Program-made: the position numbers and the translations under genes
Notes under the pieces: model-generated
The model's database searches: none
Told to the model about the DNA's origin: nothing
Seen by the model: only the letters and a program-made list of their open reading frames with translations
Part shown: piece after piece, positions 54,589 through 63,410 of the stretch
Layout of the letters: each line of letters begins with the position of its first letter
Numbering within the stretch: position 1 is the stretch's first letter
Assembly: GCF_000014065.1 (NCBI RefSeq)
Contig: NC_008044.1
Span: 62,001-126,000 of the forward strand
Source of the DNA: Ruegeria sp. TM1040
GTDB lineage: Bacteria > Pseudomonadota > Alphaproteobacteria > Rhodobacterales > Rhodobacteraceae
Reading direction: 5' to 3'
Length of the DNA: 64,000 bases

Positions 54589-55308
54589 TCAACGCCAGCT
54601 CACATCCCCTAGAAAGATATATCCAGCGCCGTAGATCGTCTTGATCAGGCGCGGGTTTTTAGGATCTTCGCGCAGCTTGGTGCGCAGGCGTGAAATACGT
54701 ACATCCATCGCACGATCAAAGCTGTCACCGGCTCCGCCGCCGAGCCGTTCCATCATCTGCGCGCGGGAGATCAGCCGCTTGGGGCTTTCCAGAAAGAGGC
54801 GCAGGACTTCGCCTTCGGCATGCGAAAACGCGGTCTCCTCGCCATTCTCATCCTCAAGTGCGTAGCGGTCAAAATGTGCGGTCCAGCCGGAAAACTCTGC
54901 CCGATCCCCCGTGTCGGGTTGCCCACCGCGCGAGGTGTCACGCAGGCGCACGCGGATGCGCGCGACCACTTCTGCCGGGTCAAAGGGTTTGGTGATGTAG
55001 TCGTCCGCCCCCAGTTCCAGCCCCGTGACTCGATCCTGGACCTGTGCACGCCCCGAGATGATGATCACGCTTGCGCCCTGCTCAAGTGCCAGCCGGTGTA
55101 CCAGCGCCAAACCATCGGTATCTGGCAGCGACAGGTCCACAAGGCAGACATCGGGAGTCACCCGCTTGAGCGCGGCCTCGAAATCGCGGGCGCGTGAAAA
55201 GCTCTGGGTGCGATACCCGGCATCCTCCAGCGTCTCGGTCAGCAGCTGGCGGATTTCGGGCTCGTCATCGAGAATGGTGACAAGCGGAGAGGCATTGGCA
55301 TCAGGCAT
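54589..55308 (-). CDS. OmpR-family response regulator
   Basis: A 239-residue two-component regulator. The receiver domain has Asp14/Asp15 (TILDDEPE), the phospho-acceptor Asp58 (VCLVDLSLPD), and Lys in YITKPFDP. The C-terminal winged helix (about 140-235) ends with RTKLREDPKNPRLIKTIYG and GAGYIFLGD, typical of DNA-binding OmpR/PhoB proteins. Its ATG lies inside the end of the kinase gene (8-bp overlap), so the pair is translated together. The divergent acyl-CoA ligase/transport operon is the most likely target. Confidence 0.92.
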   Translation of the reverse strand: MPDANASPLVTILDDEPEIRQLLTETLEDAGYRTQSFSRARDFEAALKRVTPDVCLVDLSLPDTDGLALVHRLALEQGASVIIISGRAQVQDRVTGLELGADDYITKPFDPAEVVARIRVRLRDTSRGGQPDTGDRAEFSGWTAHFDRYALEDENGEETAFSHAEGEVLRLFLESPKRLISRAQMMERLGGGAGDSFDRAMDVRISRLRTKLREDPKNPRLIKTIYGAGYIFLGDVSWR

Positions 55309-57205
55309 GGTCGGCCTTTTGTTGCAGGAGCGCCATCAGATGCGCGCTTTCAAAGGGTTTTGGCAAGAGTGGCGCCAGAGTGAGGGCCGCGCGATAGAGC
55401 GGATCGGTATGCGGCAACGAGGTCATCAGTACCACGGGTGGCGCATCCGGCCCCAGCCGGGTGCAGAGATCGACGCCGGTGGCATCGCCTTCCAGTTTGA
55501 TGTCCGACAGGATCAGTGCAATCCCTTCGACATCCGCCAAAAGCGCAACGGCCTCATCAACGCTGGTGGCCTCGATGACGGAGTATCCAAGATCCATCAG
55601 CACCTGACGATAGGTCGCCCGAAGCGTGTCGCTGTCTTCGACCAGAAGGGCAATGCCGCCGGCCGCCATCGGCGCTGGGCGGTAGGGCAGGCGCAGCGTC
55701 ACCATCGCGCCGGAGACGGTGTTGCTGATGCGGATGTCCCCCCCGGCGGATTTCACCATGTCATAGACCATCGACAACCCCAGCCCCGAGCCCTCTTGCC
55801 CCTTGGTGGTGAAAAACGGGTTGAGCGCATTCTCAAGCGCTTGCACTGAAAAGCCGGGGCCTGTGTCGCTTACGGAGAATTCGATCCAGGTCTGCCCGAC
55901 CAGATGCGCGGCAACCGTGATCTGGCCGCTGGTGCCGCAGGCGTCGCGCGCATTCAAAATCAGGTTCAAAAGCGCGTCCTGCAGCCGCCCCGGATCCAAA
56001 AGGACCGGCCCCTCGCTTGTGTTGTCCAGCACGCTGAGACCGATGCCCTGTGGTAGTGACGGCGTGGCGAGGATCTTCATCTCGTCCAAGAGCGCGTGCA
56101 GGTCGGTGGCTTGCGGGCGCAGGCCACGGTGACTGGTCATTTCAGCCATCCGATCCAAGAGCCGCCCGCCGCGCCGCGCGGCTGACAGGGTGGCCTCCAC
56201 GAGCTCGCCCGCGCCTTCGGGCAGGGTCATCCGATCAAGGCGTGTCTGCATTCCGAGGATGATGGTCAGAAGGTTGGAGAAATCATGCGCAAGCCCGCTG
56301 GTCATCTGCGCGGCGATCTCGCGCTTGCGGGCCTGTTGCAGGGCCACGCGGGTCTGGGTTTCCTCGGTCACATCCATCGACAGGATGAACACCCCGCCTT
56401 CGTTGTCGGGCGTAAACGCCACGCGCAGGCGGCGGCTGTCCTGATCCTCGGTGAACTCAAACACCGGGCTTTCACCCTGGTAGGCCGCCGAGAGGTGCGG
56501 TGCGATGCGGGCATAGGCGGCGGACCCGAGCGCCTCGGCAATATGCTGGCCGAGAATGTCGGAGGGGCGGCCGGGAAACACTTTGCTCAAACGTCCGTTG
56601 GTAAAGGTATAATGCCCGTCCGCATCCACATGCGCGATATGGGCGGGCATCATTTCGGTCGTGAGCCGGGTGCGGGCCTCGGTCTGCGTCAGCTGGCGCT
56701 GGGTCTCTTCAAGTGTGGTGATCGTGGCTGCAAGCTTTCGGTTGGTGGCCGAGAGCTCTTCTGTGTAGCTCATCACCTGATCCGAGAGCTCCTCGGAGCG
56801 GGCGCGGAGCAATTCTTCAACCCGCTTGGTGCGGGTGATGTCGGTGTAGACCGTGACCCAGCCCCCCTCCGGAAGAGGCGCGCCCTCGATCGAAATCACA
56901 TGGCCATTGGCACGCTGGCGCTCGACGTAATGGGGCACAAAGGCGCGGGCCTGTTCCACCCGCAGCTGCACAAACGAATCGATGTCATCAATGGGGCCAT
57001 AGTCGCCCTGTACCGCGATAAAGCGGATGGTGTCTTCGAACGTCGCGCCCTCTTGCACCAATTCGGGCGGCAGTGAAAACATTTCCTGAAAGCGATGGTT
57101 GCAGGCCGCAAGGCGCAGGTTGCGGTCGTAGATCGACATGGCCTGCGCAATGAGGTTCAGGCCTGCGTCGATCATCGCCATGCGTTGTGCCGTGTTCTGT
57201 TTCAT
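55301..57205 (-). CDS. Hybrid PAS sensor histidine kinase with C-terminal receiver
   Basis: A 634-residue cytoplasmic sensor with no membrane helix or signal peptide. Order: PAS 1 (about 8-115, AMSIYDRNLRLAACNHRFQE), coiled coil, PAS 2 (about 180-290), HisKA with phospho-His307 (SGLAHDFSNLL), HATPase with LLNLILNARDACG and DTGPGF, and a receiver with Asp568 (LILSDIKLEG). The start at 57205 follows ggggag. This PAS-PAS-hybrid layout is common beside carboxylic-acid uptake operons in alphaproteobacteria. It is divergent from the acyl-CoA ligase gene across 260 bp. Confidence 0.9.
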   Translation of the reverse strand: MKQNTAQRMAMIDAGLNLIAQAMSIYDRNLRLAACNHRFQEMFSLPPELVQEGATFEDTIRFIAVQGDYGPIDDIDSFVQLRVEQARAFVPHYVERQRANGHVISIEGAPLPEGGWVTVYTDITRTKRVEELLRARSEELSDQVMSYTEELSATNRKLAATITTLEETQRQLTQTEARTRLTTEMMPAHIAHVDADGHYTFTNGRLSKVFPGRPSDILGQHIAEALGSAAYARIAPHLSAAYQGESPVFEFTEDQDSRRLRVAFTPDNEGGVFILSMDVTEETQTRVALQQARKREIAAQMTSGLAHDFSNLLTIILGMQTRLDRMTLPEGAGELVEATLSAARRGGRLLDRMAEMTSHRGLRPQATDLHALLDEMKILATPSLPQGIGLSVLDNTSEGPVLLDPGRLQDALLNLILNARDACGTSGQITVAAHLVGQTWIEFSVSDTGPGFSVQALENALNPFFTTKGQEGSGLGLSMVYDMVKSAGGDIRISNTVSGAMVTLRLPYRPAPMAAGGIALLVEDSDTLRATYRQVLMDLGYSVIEATSVDEAVALLADVEGIALILSDIKLEGDATGVDLCTRLGPDAPPVVLMTSLPHTDPLYRAALTLAPLLPKPFESAHLMALLQQKADHA

Positions 57206-57465
57206 ACGTGCTCCCCGCCTCTTGGCTAACAGCTTGTGGCGCATTGGCAAAGTGGCTTGTGATTGCGCCCCTGAGGGTGGTCCGACAGGAATTGCAGATC
57301 GATCACCCGGGGCTGTTACAATTTGAAAGGTTTCAGAAATCATCGCGAAAAACTTGCTTTGTTACAAAGGAGCCGTCCTAATGCGGACATAAGGATCGCA
57401 GCCTGCACCTGTGGGTGAAGCGATCAATCCGGTCGAGGAGGACCGGATATGGGAGGAGTAAATAC

Positions 57466-59451
57466 GTGTCTCAGACCGCTGCGCAGACATCGTCTGGCGC
57501 CGGGCAGCTTATGTCTGTTCCGGCCCTGCTGGAGAGAAACGCAACTGTCCATGCCAACCGCCCGGCCTACCGGGAAAAAGAGTTTGGCATCTGGCAAAGT
57601 TGGACCTGGAAAGAAACCGCCGAGGAAATCGAGGCGCTGGCGCTTGGGTTGATGAATCTTGGTGTGGCCGAGGGAGATTTCATTGCTATCATCGGACGCA
57701 ACCGGCCATCGCTCTATTGGTCGATGGTGGCGGCACAGAGCGTCGGTGCAGTGCCGGTGCCGGTCTATCAGGACTCAAGTGCCGAGGAGATGGCCTATGT
57801 GCTGGATCACTGCGGTGCGGCCTATGTGATTGCGGGCGATCAGGAACAGGTCGACAAGGTGCTGGAGGTTCAGGACACGCTGACCAACCTCAAGCATATG
57901 ATCTATGTGGACCCCAAGGGTCTGCGCAAATACGACCACCACCAGCTGCATCAATACAGCCACGTGCAGGAACAGGGCCGCGCCGCGCGCGATGAGCTCA
58001 GCTCGGATCTTGCGGCGCGTAAGGCGAAGCTCACGTATGATAGCACCTGCGTGATGCTCTATACGTCGGGCACCACGGGGCGCCCCAAGGGCGTTGTGCT
58101 GTCCAATCGCAACGTGATCGAGAGCGCCAAGAACGCCAGCACCTTTGACAAGCTCACCGAGAATGAAGACATCCTGTCCTACCTGCCAATGGCTTGGGTC
58201 GGGGATTTCATCTTCTCGCTGGGACAGTCCTACTGGTGCGGGTTCTGCGTCAATTGCCCCGAGAGCGAAGACACCATGATGACCGATCTGCGTGAGATCG
58301 GCCCAACTTATTTCTTTGCACCGCCGCGCGTGTTTGAGGGTCAGCTCACCAATGTGATGATCCGCATGGAAGACGCGGGTAAGCTCAAGCAGAAGATGTT
58401 TCATCACTTCTTGGCCCATGCCAAGAAAGTCGGCGGCCTGATCCTGGATGGCAAACCTGTCGGCATGATGGATCGCCTGAAGTATCGCCTTGGGGATCTC
58501 TTGGTTTACGGTCCCCTGAAGGATACGCTTGGCTATGGTCGCATTCGCGTCGGCTACACCGCCGGTGAGGCGATTGGACCGGAGATTTTTGATTTCTACC
58601 GCTCGCTGGGGATCAATCTCAAACAGCTTTATGGTCAGACAGAGGCCACGGTGTTCATTACTGTGCAGCCTGATGGCGAAGTGCGCGCGGATACGGTGGG
58701 CGTGCCCGCACCGGATGTGGAGATCAAGATCGACGACAAGGGTGAGATCCACTACCGCTCGCCGGGGACCTTTGTGGAATACTACAAGAATGCGGAATCC
58801 ACCGCTTCGACAAAGGACGCCGAGGGCTGGGTCGCCACGGGTGATGCGGGCTTTATCGAGGAAAGCTCCGGCCATCTGCGGATCATCGACCGCGCCAAGG
58901 ATGTCGGCAAAATGGCCAGCGGCGCGATGTTTGCGCCCAAGTACGTCGAGAACAAGCTGAAGTTCTATCCTGACATTCTCGAGGCCGTGCTATTTGGCAA
59001 CGGCCGGGATCGCTGTGTGGCCTTTATCAACATCGACCTCACGGCGGTGGGCAACTGGGCAGAGCGCAACAATATTGCCTACGCCTCCTATCAGGAGCTC
59101 GCAGGCCACCCGCGCGTGCTGGAGACCATCCGCAACCATGTTGAGGCGGTGAATGTCTCAGTCGCGCAGGATGAGATGCTGTCTGGCTGTCAGGTGCATC
59201 GCTTCGTGGTGCTACACAAGGAGCTCGATGCCGATGATGGCGAGATGACCCGCACCCGCAAGGTGCGCCGTCGCATCGTCGAGGAGAAATTCGCCGACAT
59301 TATTGCCGCGCTTTATGATGGTTCCGAGCAGATCTCGACCCGGACCGAAGTGACATATGAAGACGGTCGCAAAGGCGCGATCAGTGCAACGCTGACCTGT
59401 GTGGATGCGAAGGTGCAATCGCCCATGGCGCAGCAGGTGGCAGCGGAATGA
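57466..59451 (+). CDS. AMP-binding acyl-CoA ligase (long-chain type)
   Basis: A 661-residue adenylate-forming enzyme that activates a carboxylic acid with ATP and CoA. The P-loop is MLYTSGTTGRPKGVV (about 197-211); LYGQTEATVF and GWVATGDAGFIEESSGHLRI are the A5 and A7/A8 cores. The body resembles FadD15-like long-chain ligases. The start is a GTG at 57466 (VSQTAAQ) with an ideal gggaggag at 7 bp; the next ATG would remove 15 residues. It leads a transport operon of HAAT type, so the substrate is probably the transported acid. Confidence 0.9.
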   Translation: MSQTAAQTSSGAGQLMSVPALLERNATVHANRPAYREKEFGIWQSWTWKETAEEIEALALGLMNLGVAEGDFIAIIGRNRPSLYWSMVAAQSVGAVPVPVYQDSSAEEMAYVLDHCGAAYVIAGDQEQVDKVLEVQDTLTNLKHMIYVDPKGLRKYDHHQLHQYSHVQEQGRAARDELSSDLAARKAKLTYDSTCVMLYTSGTTGRPKGVVLSNRNVIESAKNASTFDKLTENEDILSYLPMAWVGDFIFSLGQSYWCGFCVNCPESEDTMMTDLREIGPTYFFAPPRVFEGQLTNVMIRMEDAGKLKQKMFHHFLAHAKKVGGLILDGKPVGMMDRLKYRLGDLLVYGPLKDTLGYGRIRVGYTAGEAIGPEIFDFYRSLGINLKQLYGQTEATVFITVQPDGEVRADTVGVPAPDVEIKIDDKGEIHYRSPGTFVEYYKNAESTASTKDAEGWVATGDAGFIEESSGHLRIIDRAKDVGKMASGAMFAPKYVENKLKFYPDILEAVLFGNGRDRCVAFINIDLTAVGNWAERNNIAYASYQELAGHPRVLETIRNHVEAVNVSVAQDEMLSGCQVHRFVVLHKELDADDGEMTRTRKVRRRIVEEKFADIIAALYDGSEQISTRTEVTYEDGRKGAISATLTCVDAKVQSPMAQQVAAE

Positions 59452-59535
59452 CGGCTCTGACGACGCTTGTGCAGGCTTGCTGCACATCGCCCCGCCCGCC
59501 GTCCCATCTGGCGCGAAATTCCAAAGGAGTGGCCC

Positions 59536-60354
59536 ATGCTTGATGCGGCTGACAGCTATGTGACCGAGGATGGCCGCACCATTGGCGGCGTGGTCATGGA
59601 GATGAAAAACATCACCCTGCGCTTTGGCGGCGTCGTGGCGATCAAGGACATCTCTTTTGACATCCGCGAAGGTGAAATCCGTGCGATTATCGGCCCCAAC
59701 GGGGCGGGTAAGTCCTCCATGCTGAACGTCATCTCGGGGTTCTATGTCCCCCAGGAGGGCGAAGTCTGGTTCCACGGCGCCAAGCGCCCGCCGATGAAAC
59801 CTTATGAGGTGGCTCGGCAGGGCATTGCGCGGACGTTCCAGAACATCGCGCTGTTTGACGGTATGAGCGTGCTCGACAACGTGATGACGGGGCGGCTCAA
59901 TTACATGAAGGCCGGCATGTTCCAGCAGGCTTTCTGGAAGGGACGCGCTGAAAAGGAAGAGGTCGAAAACCGCGAGGTCGTGGAAAAGATCATCGATTTC
60001 CTTGAAATTCAGGCGATCCGCAAAACGCCCGTCGCCCGTCTGCCCTACGGTTTGAAAAAACGCGTCGAGCTTGCGCGCGCCCTGGCGGCCGAGCCGAAGC
60101 TGTTGCTTTTGGACGAGCCGATGGCCGGTATGAACGTCGAGGAAAAGGAGGACATGTCCCGCTTTATTCTCGATGTGAACGACGAGTTTGGCACAACCAT
60201 CGCCCTGATCGAACACGACATGGGCGTTGTGATGGATCTCTCGGATCGCGTGGTGGTGATGGATTACGGCAAGAAGATTGGTGACGGCACCCCGGACGAA
60301 GTGCGCAACAATCAAGACGTTATCGACGCCTATCTGGGAGTCTCCCATGACTGA
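59536..60354 (+). CDS. HAAT-family ABC transporter ATP-binding protein (LivG-like)
   Basis: A 272-residue ABC ATPase. Walker A is GPNGAGKSS (53-61), the signature is LPYGLKKRVELARALA, Walker B LLLDEPMAGM, and the switch His in ALIEHDMGVVMD. The LPYG signature and the MAGMN block are typical of LivG subunits for hydrophobic amino acids or related acids. The ATG at 59536 follows aaaggag. A LivF partner is not in the window and may lie beyond the right edge. Confidence 0.92.
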   Translation: MLDAADSYVTEDGRTIGGVVMEMKNITLRFGGVVAIKDISFDIREGEIRAIIGPNGAGKSSMLNVISGFYVPQEGEVWFHGAKRPPMKPYEVARQGIARTFQNIALFDGMSVLDNVMTGRLNYMKAGMFQQAFWKGRAEKEEVENREVVEKIIDFLEIQAIRKTPVARLPYGLKKRVELARALAAEPKLLLLDEPMAGMNVEEKEDMSRFILDVNDEFGTTIALIEHDMGVVMDLSDRVVVMDYGKKIGDGTPDEVRNNQDVIDAYLGVSHD

Positions 60355-60392
60355 TTTCTTCCGCGCAACTGCAATGAACAAGGAGGCGCACC

Positions 60393-61379
60393 ATGCCTGA
60401 TCAACTGATCTTTGCCATGGAGGTGACGCTCAACGGTCTGATGGCGGGGGTGCTTTATGCGCTGGTCGCGCTGGGCTTCGTGCTGATCTACAAGGCCTCG
60501 GGCATTTTCAATTACGCGCAAGGTGTTATGGCGCTATTTGCGGCGATGACCCTTGTCGGGATCATGCAGGGGCAGGTGCCCTTTTCCCATCTGATCAACG
60601 CGGTCTTTGGCGGCCATATCACCCACTTTGGATGGACAGTCCCATCCTTCGTGGCAATCATGATGACTGTCGCGGTCATGGTGTTGCTGGCGTGGCTTGT
60701 GCAGGTCCTGGTGATGAAACACCTCGTCGGCCAGGAACCGATTATCCTGTTCATGGCGACCATCGGGCTGGCCTATTTCCTCGAAGGCGTGGCGGACCTC
60801 ATGTGGGGTTCCGAGATCAAGACGCTCGATGTGGGGCTGCCGCAGGGGATCAACCTCTGGATCGATGAGACCACCTTCGGGATCTTTGGCTACGGCTTCT
60901 TCATCGACAACCTCGATATCGTGGCGACGGTAATTGCCGCGCTGCTGGTTACCGGGCTTGTGCTCTTTAGTCAGTACACCAAGCAGGGCCGTGCGATGCG
61001 CGCGGTGGCGGATGATCACCAGGCAGCGCTGTCGGTCGGCATTTCGCTCAACTACATCTGGGTGCTGGTCTGGTCGGTTGCCGGGTTCGTCGCACTGGTC
61101 GCGGGCATCATGTGGGGCACCAAATCCGGCGTCCAGTTCTCCTTGTCGCTGATCGCGCTTAAGGCGCTGCCTGTTCTGATGCTCGGGGGCTTCACCTCGA
61201 TCCCCGGTGCGATCGTTGGCGGCTTGATCATCGGGGTCGGAGAGAAGCTCTTTGAATTCCTGATCGGCCCCATGGTTGGCGGTGCAACCGAGAACTGGTT
61301 CGCCTATGTGCTGGCGCTGATCTTCCTGGTGTTCCGTCCGCAAGGCCTCTTTGGCGAGAAGATCATTGAACGCGTCTGA
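60393..61379 (+). CDS. HAAT-family ABC transporter permease (LivH-like)
   Basis: A 328-residue inner-membrane permease with about eight helices. ATVNGLMAGVLYALVALGFVLIYKASG-like start (core LMAGVLYALVALGFVLIYKA) and NYAQGVMALFAAM are LivH hallmarks, and GGFTSIPGAIVGGLIIG is the coupling region. An extra loop (about 60-85, GGHITHFGWTVP) makes it slightly longer than classical LivH. An aaggagg site precedes it. The next gene is on the opposite strand. Confidence 0.92.
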   Translation: MPDQLIFAMEVTLNGLMAGVLYALVALGFVLIYKASGIFNYAQGVMALFAAMTLVGIMQGQVPFSHLINAVFGGHITHFGWTVPSFVAIMMTVAVMVLLAWLVQVLVMKHLVGQEPIILFMATIGLAYFLEGVADLMWGSEIKTLDVGLPQGINLWIDETTFGIFGYGFFIDNLDIVATVIAALLVTGLVLFSQYTKQGRAMRAVADDHQAALSVGISLNYIWVLVWSVAGFVALVAGIMWGTKSGVQFSLSLIALKALPVLMLGGFTSIPGAIVGGLIIGVGEKLFEFLIGPMVGGATENWFAYVLALIFLVFRPQGLFGEKIIERV

Positions 61380-61415
61380 GGCTCATATCCTCCCCACCTC
61401 CGGTGGCATGCAGGC

Positions 61416-61841
61416 TCAGCCCTGCATCCGCTGGAAGGCGGCGATGACCACTGCGGCTACAACCGTGACGGCCAGTGTGAGGGCGATGGTGATGTCTCCG
61501 ATGAGCCTGCCGATGAGGAAGGTGATCATGGCGGCGCCACAGAGTCCCACCAGAACCAGCCCCCAAAAGAACGACATGTCCTGGGGCTCAACGCTGTCCG
61601 AATGCGGAGCCGCTGCAGGTGCTGCGCGGCGCGTGGGCGCGGGGGCGGCAGGGCGCGACCTTGGCCGCGCCGCTTGCGAACGCGTTGCCGTGGTGCGGGG
61701 TCGCGGTCCGGTGGGCTCCACCTCCGCGTCTTCCACCACTGACAGCAGTTTCGACCGGGCGTCCCTGTATTGGGCGTCGGTCAGATCTCCTCGCTTCCGT
61801 GCAGCCTCCAGCTGCCGGAGTCTCTCCAGCATTACGGTCAT
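61416..61841 (-). CDS. SHOCT-like membrane protein, antisense within the transporter operon
   Basis: A 141-residue protein. The N-terminus MLERLRQLEAARKRGDLTDA-type region (core RQLEAARKRGDLTDAQY) resembles a SHOCT oligomerisation motif. A Pro/Ala/Arg-rich linker (45-88) follows, then two membrane helices (about 92-136: FFWGLVLVGLCGAAMITFLI, and IALTLAVTVVAAVVIAAF). Candidate starts are GTG 61850 and ATG 61841 or 61832; 61841 has the best spacing to gtggg. It sits on the minus strand between livH- and livM-type genes, facing livH. Function unknown. Confidence 0.72.
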   Translation of the reverse strand: MTVMLERLRQLEAARKRGDLTDAQYRDARSKLLSVVEDAEVEPTGPRPRTTATRSQAARPRSRPAAPAPTRRAAPAAAPHSDSVEPQDMSFFWGLVLVGLCGAAMITFLIGRLIGDITIALTLAVTVVAAVVIAAFQRMQG

Positions 61842-61943
61842 TTCACCCACTCACTTTTCCCACGCAAAATTTGCCGGGGAGATTGGGGCAAAATGTGGCG
61901 AAACCCGGATATCTGACGAAATGGTTAACGTGGGAGGCCGCGC

Positions 61944-62204
61944 ATGGCCAAGCTGATTTCCATTCTGAATGTCATTGCATGGTCTGGATTCTGGGCCTTT
62001 GGCTATCTCGCCCTGACAGGCGAGGGCTACACCGGCGGGCAGGTTACTGTGGCGACGCTCTTGGCGGCACTCGGTCTGTTTGCAGGCATCTTTGCCTATC
62101 TGAAACTGGTGCGGATATCGGAGCGGAAAGGCTACGCCAAACCCTCCAATCGCATGACCAGAACCCAGCGCGATGACGCGCAGTCCAAATGGGGAGAGGT
62201 CTGA
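61944..62204 (+). CDS. Small two-helix membrane protein of unknown function
   Basis: An 86-residue protein with two hydrophobic segments (about 3-25 and 34-56) and a basic C-terminus (RISERKGYAKPSNRMTRTQR). I do not recognise a family. The gggagg ribosome site is strong and codon use is like the neighbours. It lies 103 bp after the start of the divergent SHOCT-like gene and 38 bp before the LivM-like gene on the same strand, so it is probably cotranscribed with the second half of the transporter. An 11-codon open frame starts in its stop codon. Confidence 0.68.
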   Translation: MAKLISILNVIAWSGFWAFGYLALTGEGYTGGQVTVATLLAALGLFAGIFAYLKLVRISERKGYAKPSNRMTRTQRDDAQSKWGEV

Positions 62205-62242
62205 TGCAAAACGATAAATTCAAAGAAGGGAGCCTCTGAGCC

Positions 62243-63319
62243 ATGTTCTATCGTGAAGCCGGGGATTTCAAACTCTCCTATGTCGAGGACAGTCAGACTT
62301 TTCCGATCAAATTCGATCGCTACCGCTACTATGCGGTGCTCGCTCTGGCCTTTGGCGTGGTGCCTTTTGTAGTCAATGACTATTGGGTCAATGCGATCCT
62401 CTTGCCCTTCCTCATCTATGCGATTGCGGCGATTGGGTTGAATATCCTTGTTGGTTACTGCGGGCAGGTGTCGCTGGGCACCGGGGGCTTCATGGCGGTT
62501 GGGGCCTATGCCTGCTACAAGCTGATGACAGCCTTTCCCGAAGTGTCCATGTTTATCCATGTTCTGCTTGCAGGCGGAATCACCGCGCTGGTCTGCGTGC
62601 TCTTTGGTTTGCCCAGTTTGCGCATCAAGGGATTTTATCTGGCGGTGGCCACATTGGCGGCGCAGTTCTTCCTGGTCTGGCTCTTCAACCGCGTGCCGTG
62701 GTTTTACAACTATTCCGCTTCTGGCCAGATCAACGCGCCCGAGCGTGACGTATTTGGCATCATCATCACCGGCCCCAATGCACCGGCCTGGGCGACCTAT
62801 CTGTTCTGCCTGATTTTCCTGACCTTCTGCGCCATCGTGGCCCGCAACCTGACCCGCGGCACCCAGGGGCGGACGTGGATGGCGATCCGGGACATGGATA
62901 TCGCGGCCGAAATCATCGGGGTGAACCCTTTGAAGGCAAAAATGACGGCCTTTGCGGTCTCGGGCTTCTTTGTCGGGATCTCGGGCGCGCTGTTCTTCGC
63001 GGTCTACCTCGGGGCGGTCGAAGTGGGCGAGGCCTTTGGCATCAACAAGTCGTTCCTTGTCCTCTTCATGGTCATCATTGGCGGCTTGGGCTCGATCTTT
63101 GGCTCTTTTGCGGGCGCCGCGTTCCTGGTGCTGCTGCCGGTGATCCTGAAGGTCGTAGGCGTGGATTGGCTGGGTTGGCCGACGGACATCGTCGCACATT
63201 TCCAGCTGGTGATCGTGGGTGCGCTGATCATCACGTTCCTTATCCTGGAGCCACACGGCCTTGCGCAGCTCTGGCGCGTCGCCAAGGAGAAACTGCGGCT
63301 CTGGCCCTTCCCGCACTAG
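62243..63319 (+). CDS. HAAT-family ABC transporter permease (LivM-like)
   Basis: A 358-residue inner-membrane permease with eight to ten helices. AIAAIGLNILVGYCGQVSLG and GGFMAVGAYACYKL are LivM hallmarks; ARNLTRGTQGRTWMAIRDMD precedes the coupling helix, and GGLGSIFGSFAGAAFL follows. A 35-residue hydrophilic N-terminus precedes the first helix. The gaaggga site supports the ATG. It pairs with the LivH-like subunit from before the antisense gene. Confidence 0.92.
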   Translation: MFYREAGDFKLSYVEDSQTFPIKFDRYRYYAVLALAFGVVPFVVNDYWVNAILLPFLIYAIAAIGLNILVGYCGQVSLGTGGFMAVGAYACYKLMTAFPEVSMFIHVLLAGGITALVCVLFGLPSLRIKGFYLAVATLAAQFFLVWLFNRVPWFYNYSASGQINAPERDVFGIIITGPNAPAWATYLFCLIFLTFCAIVARNLTRGTQGRTWMAIRDMDIAAEIIGVNPLKAKMTAFAVSGFFVGISGALFFAVYLGAVEVGEAFGINKSFLVLFMVIIGGLGSIFGSFAGAAFLVLLPVILKVVGVDWLGWPTDIVAHFQLVIVGALIITFLILEPHGLAQLWRVAKEKLRLWPFPH

Positions 63320-63410
63320 GGAAGGCGACCAAGACATTCGCCGGGGGCGGCAAGAGGAGGTCGGCCCCGACCTAAAACACATCGGAAAAATTCAGGGAGG
63401 ATGACACCCG

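Noticed and set aside
57415-57465. Upstream extension of the acyl-CoA ligase to 57415
   Set aside because: These codons overlap the strong gggaggag ribosome site of the GTG at 57466 and read as unrelated Arg-rich sequence.
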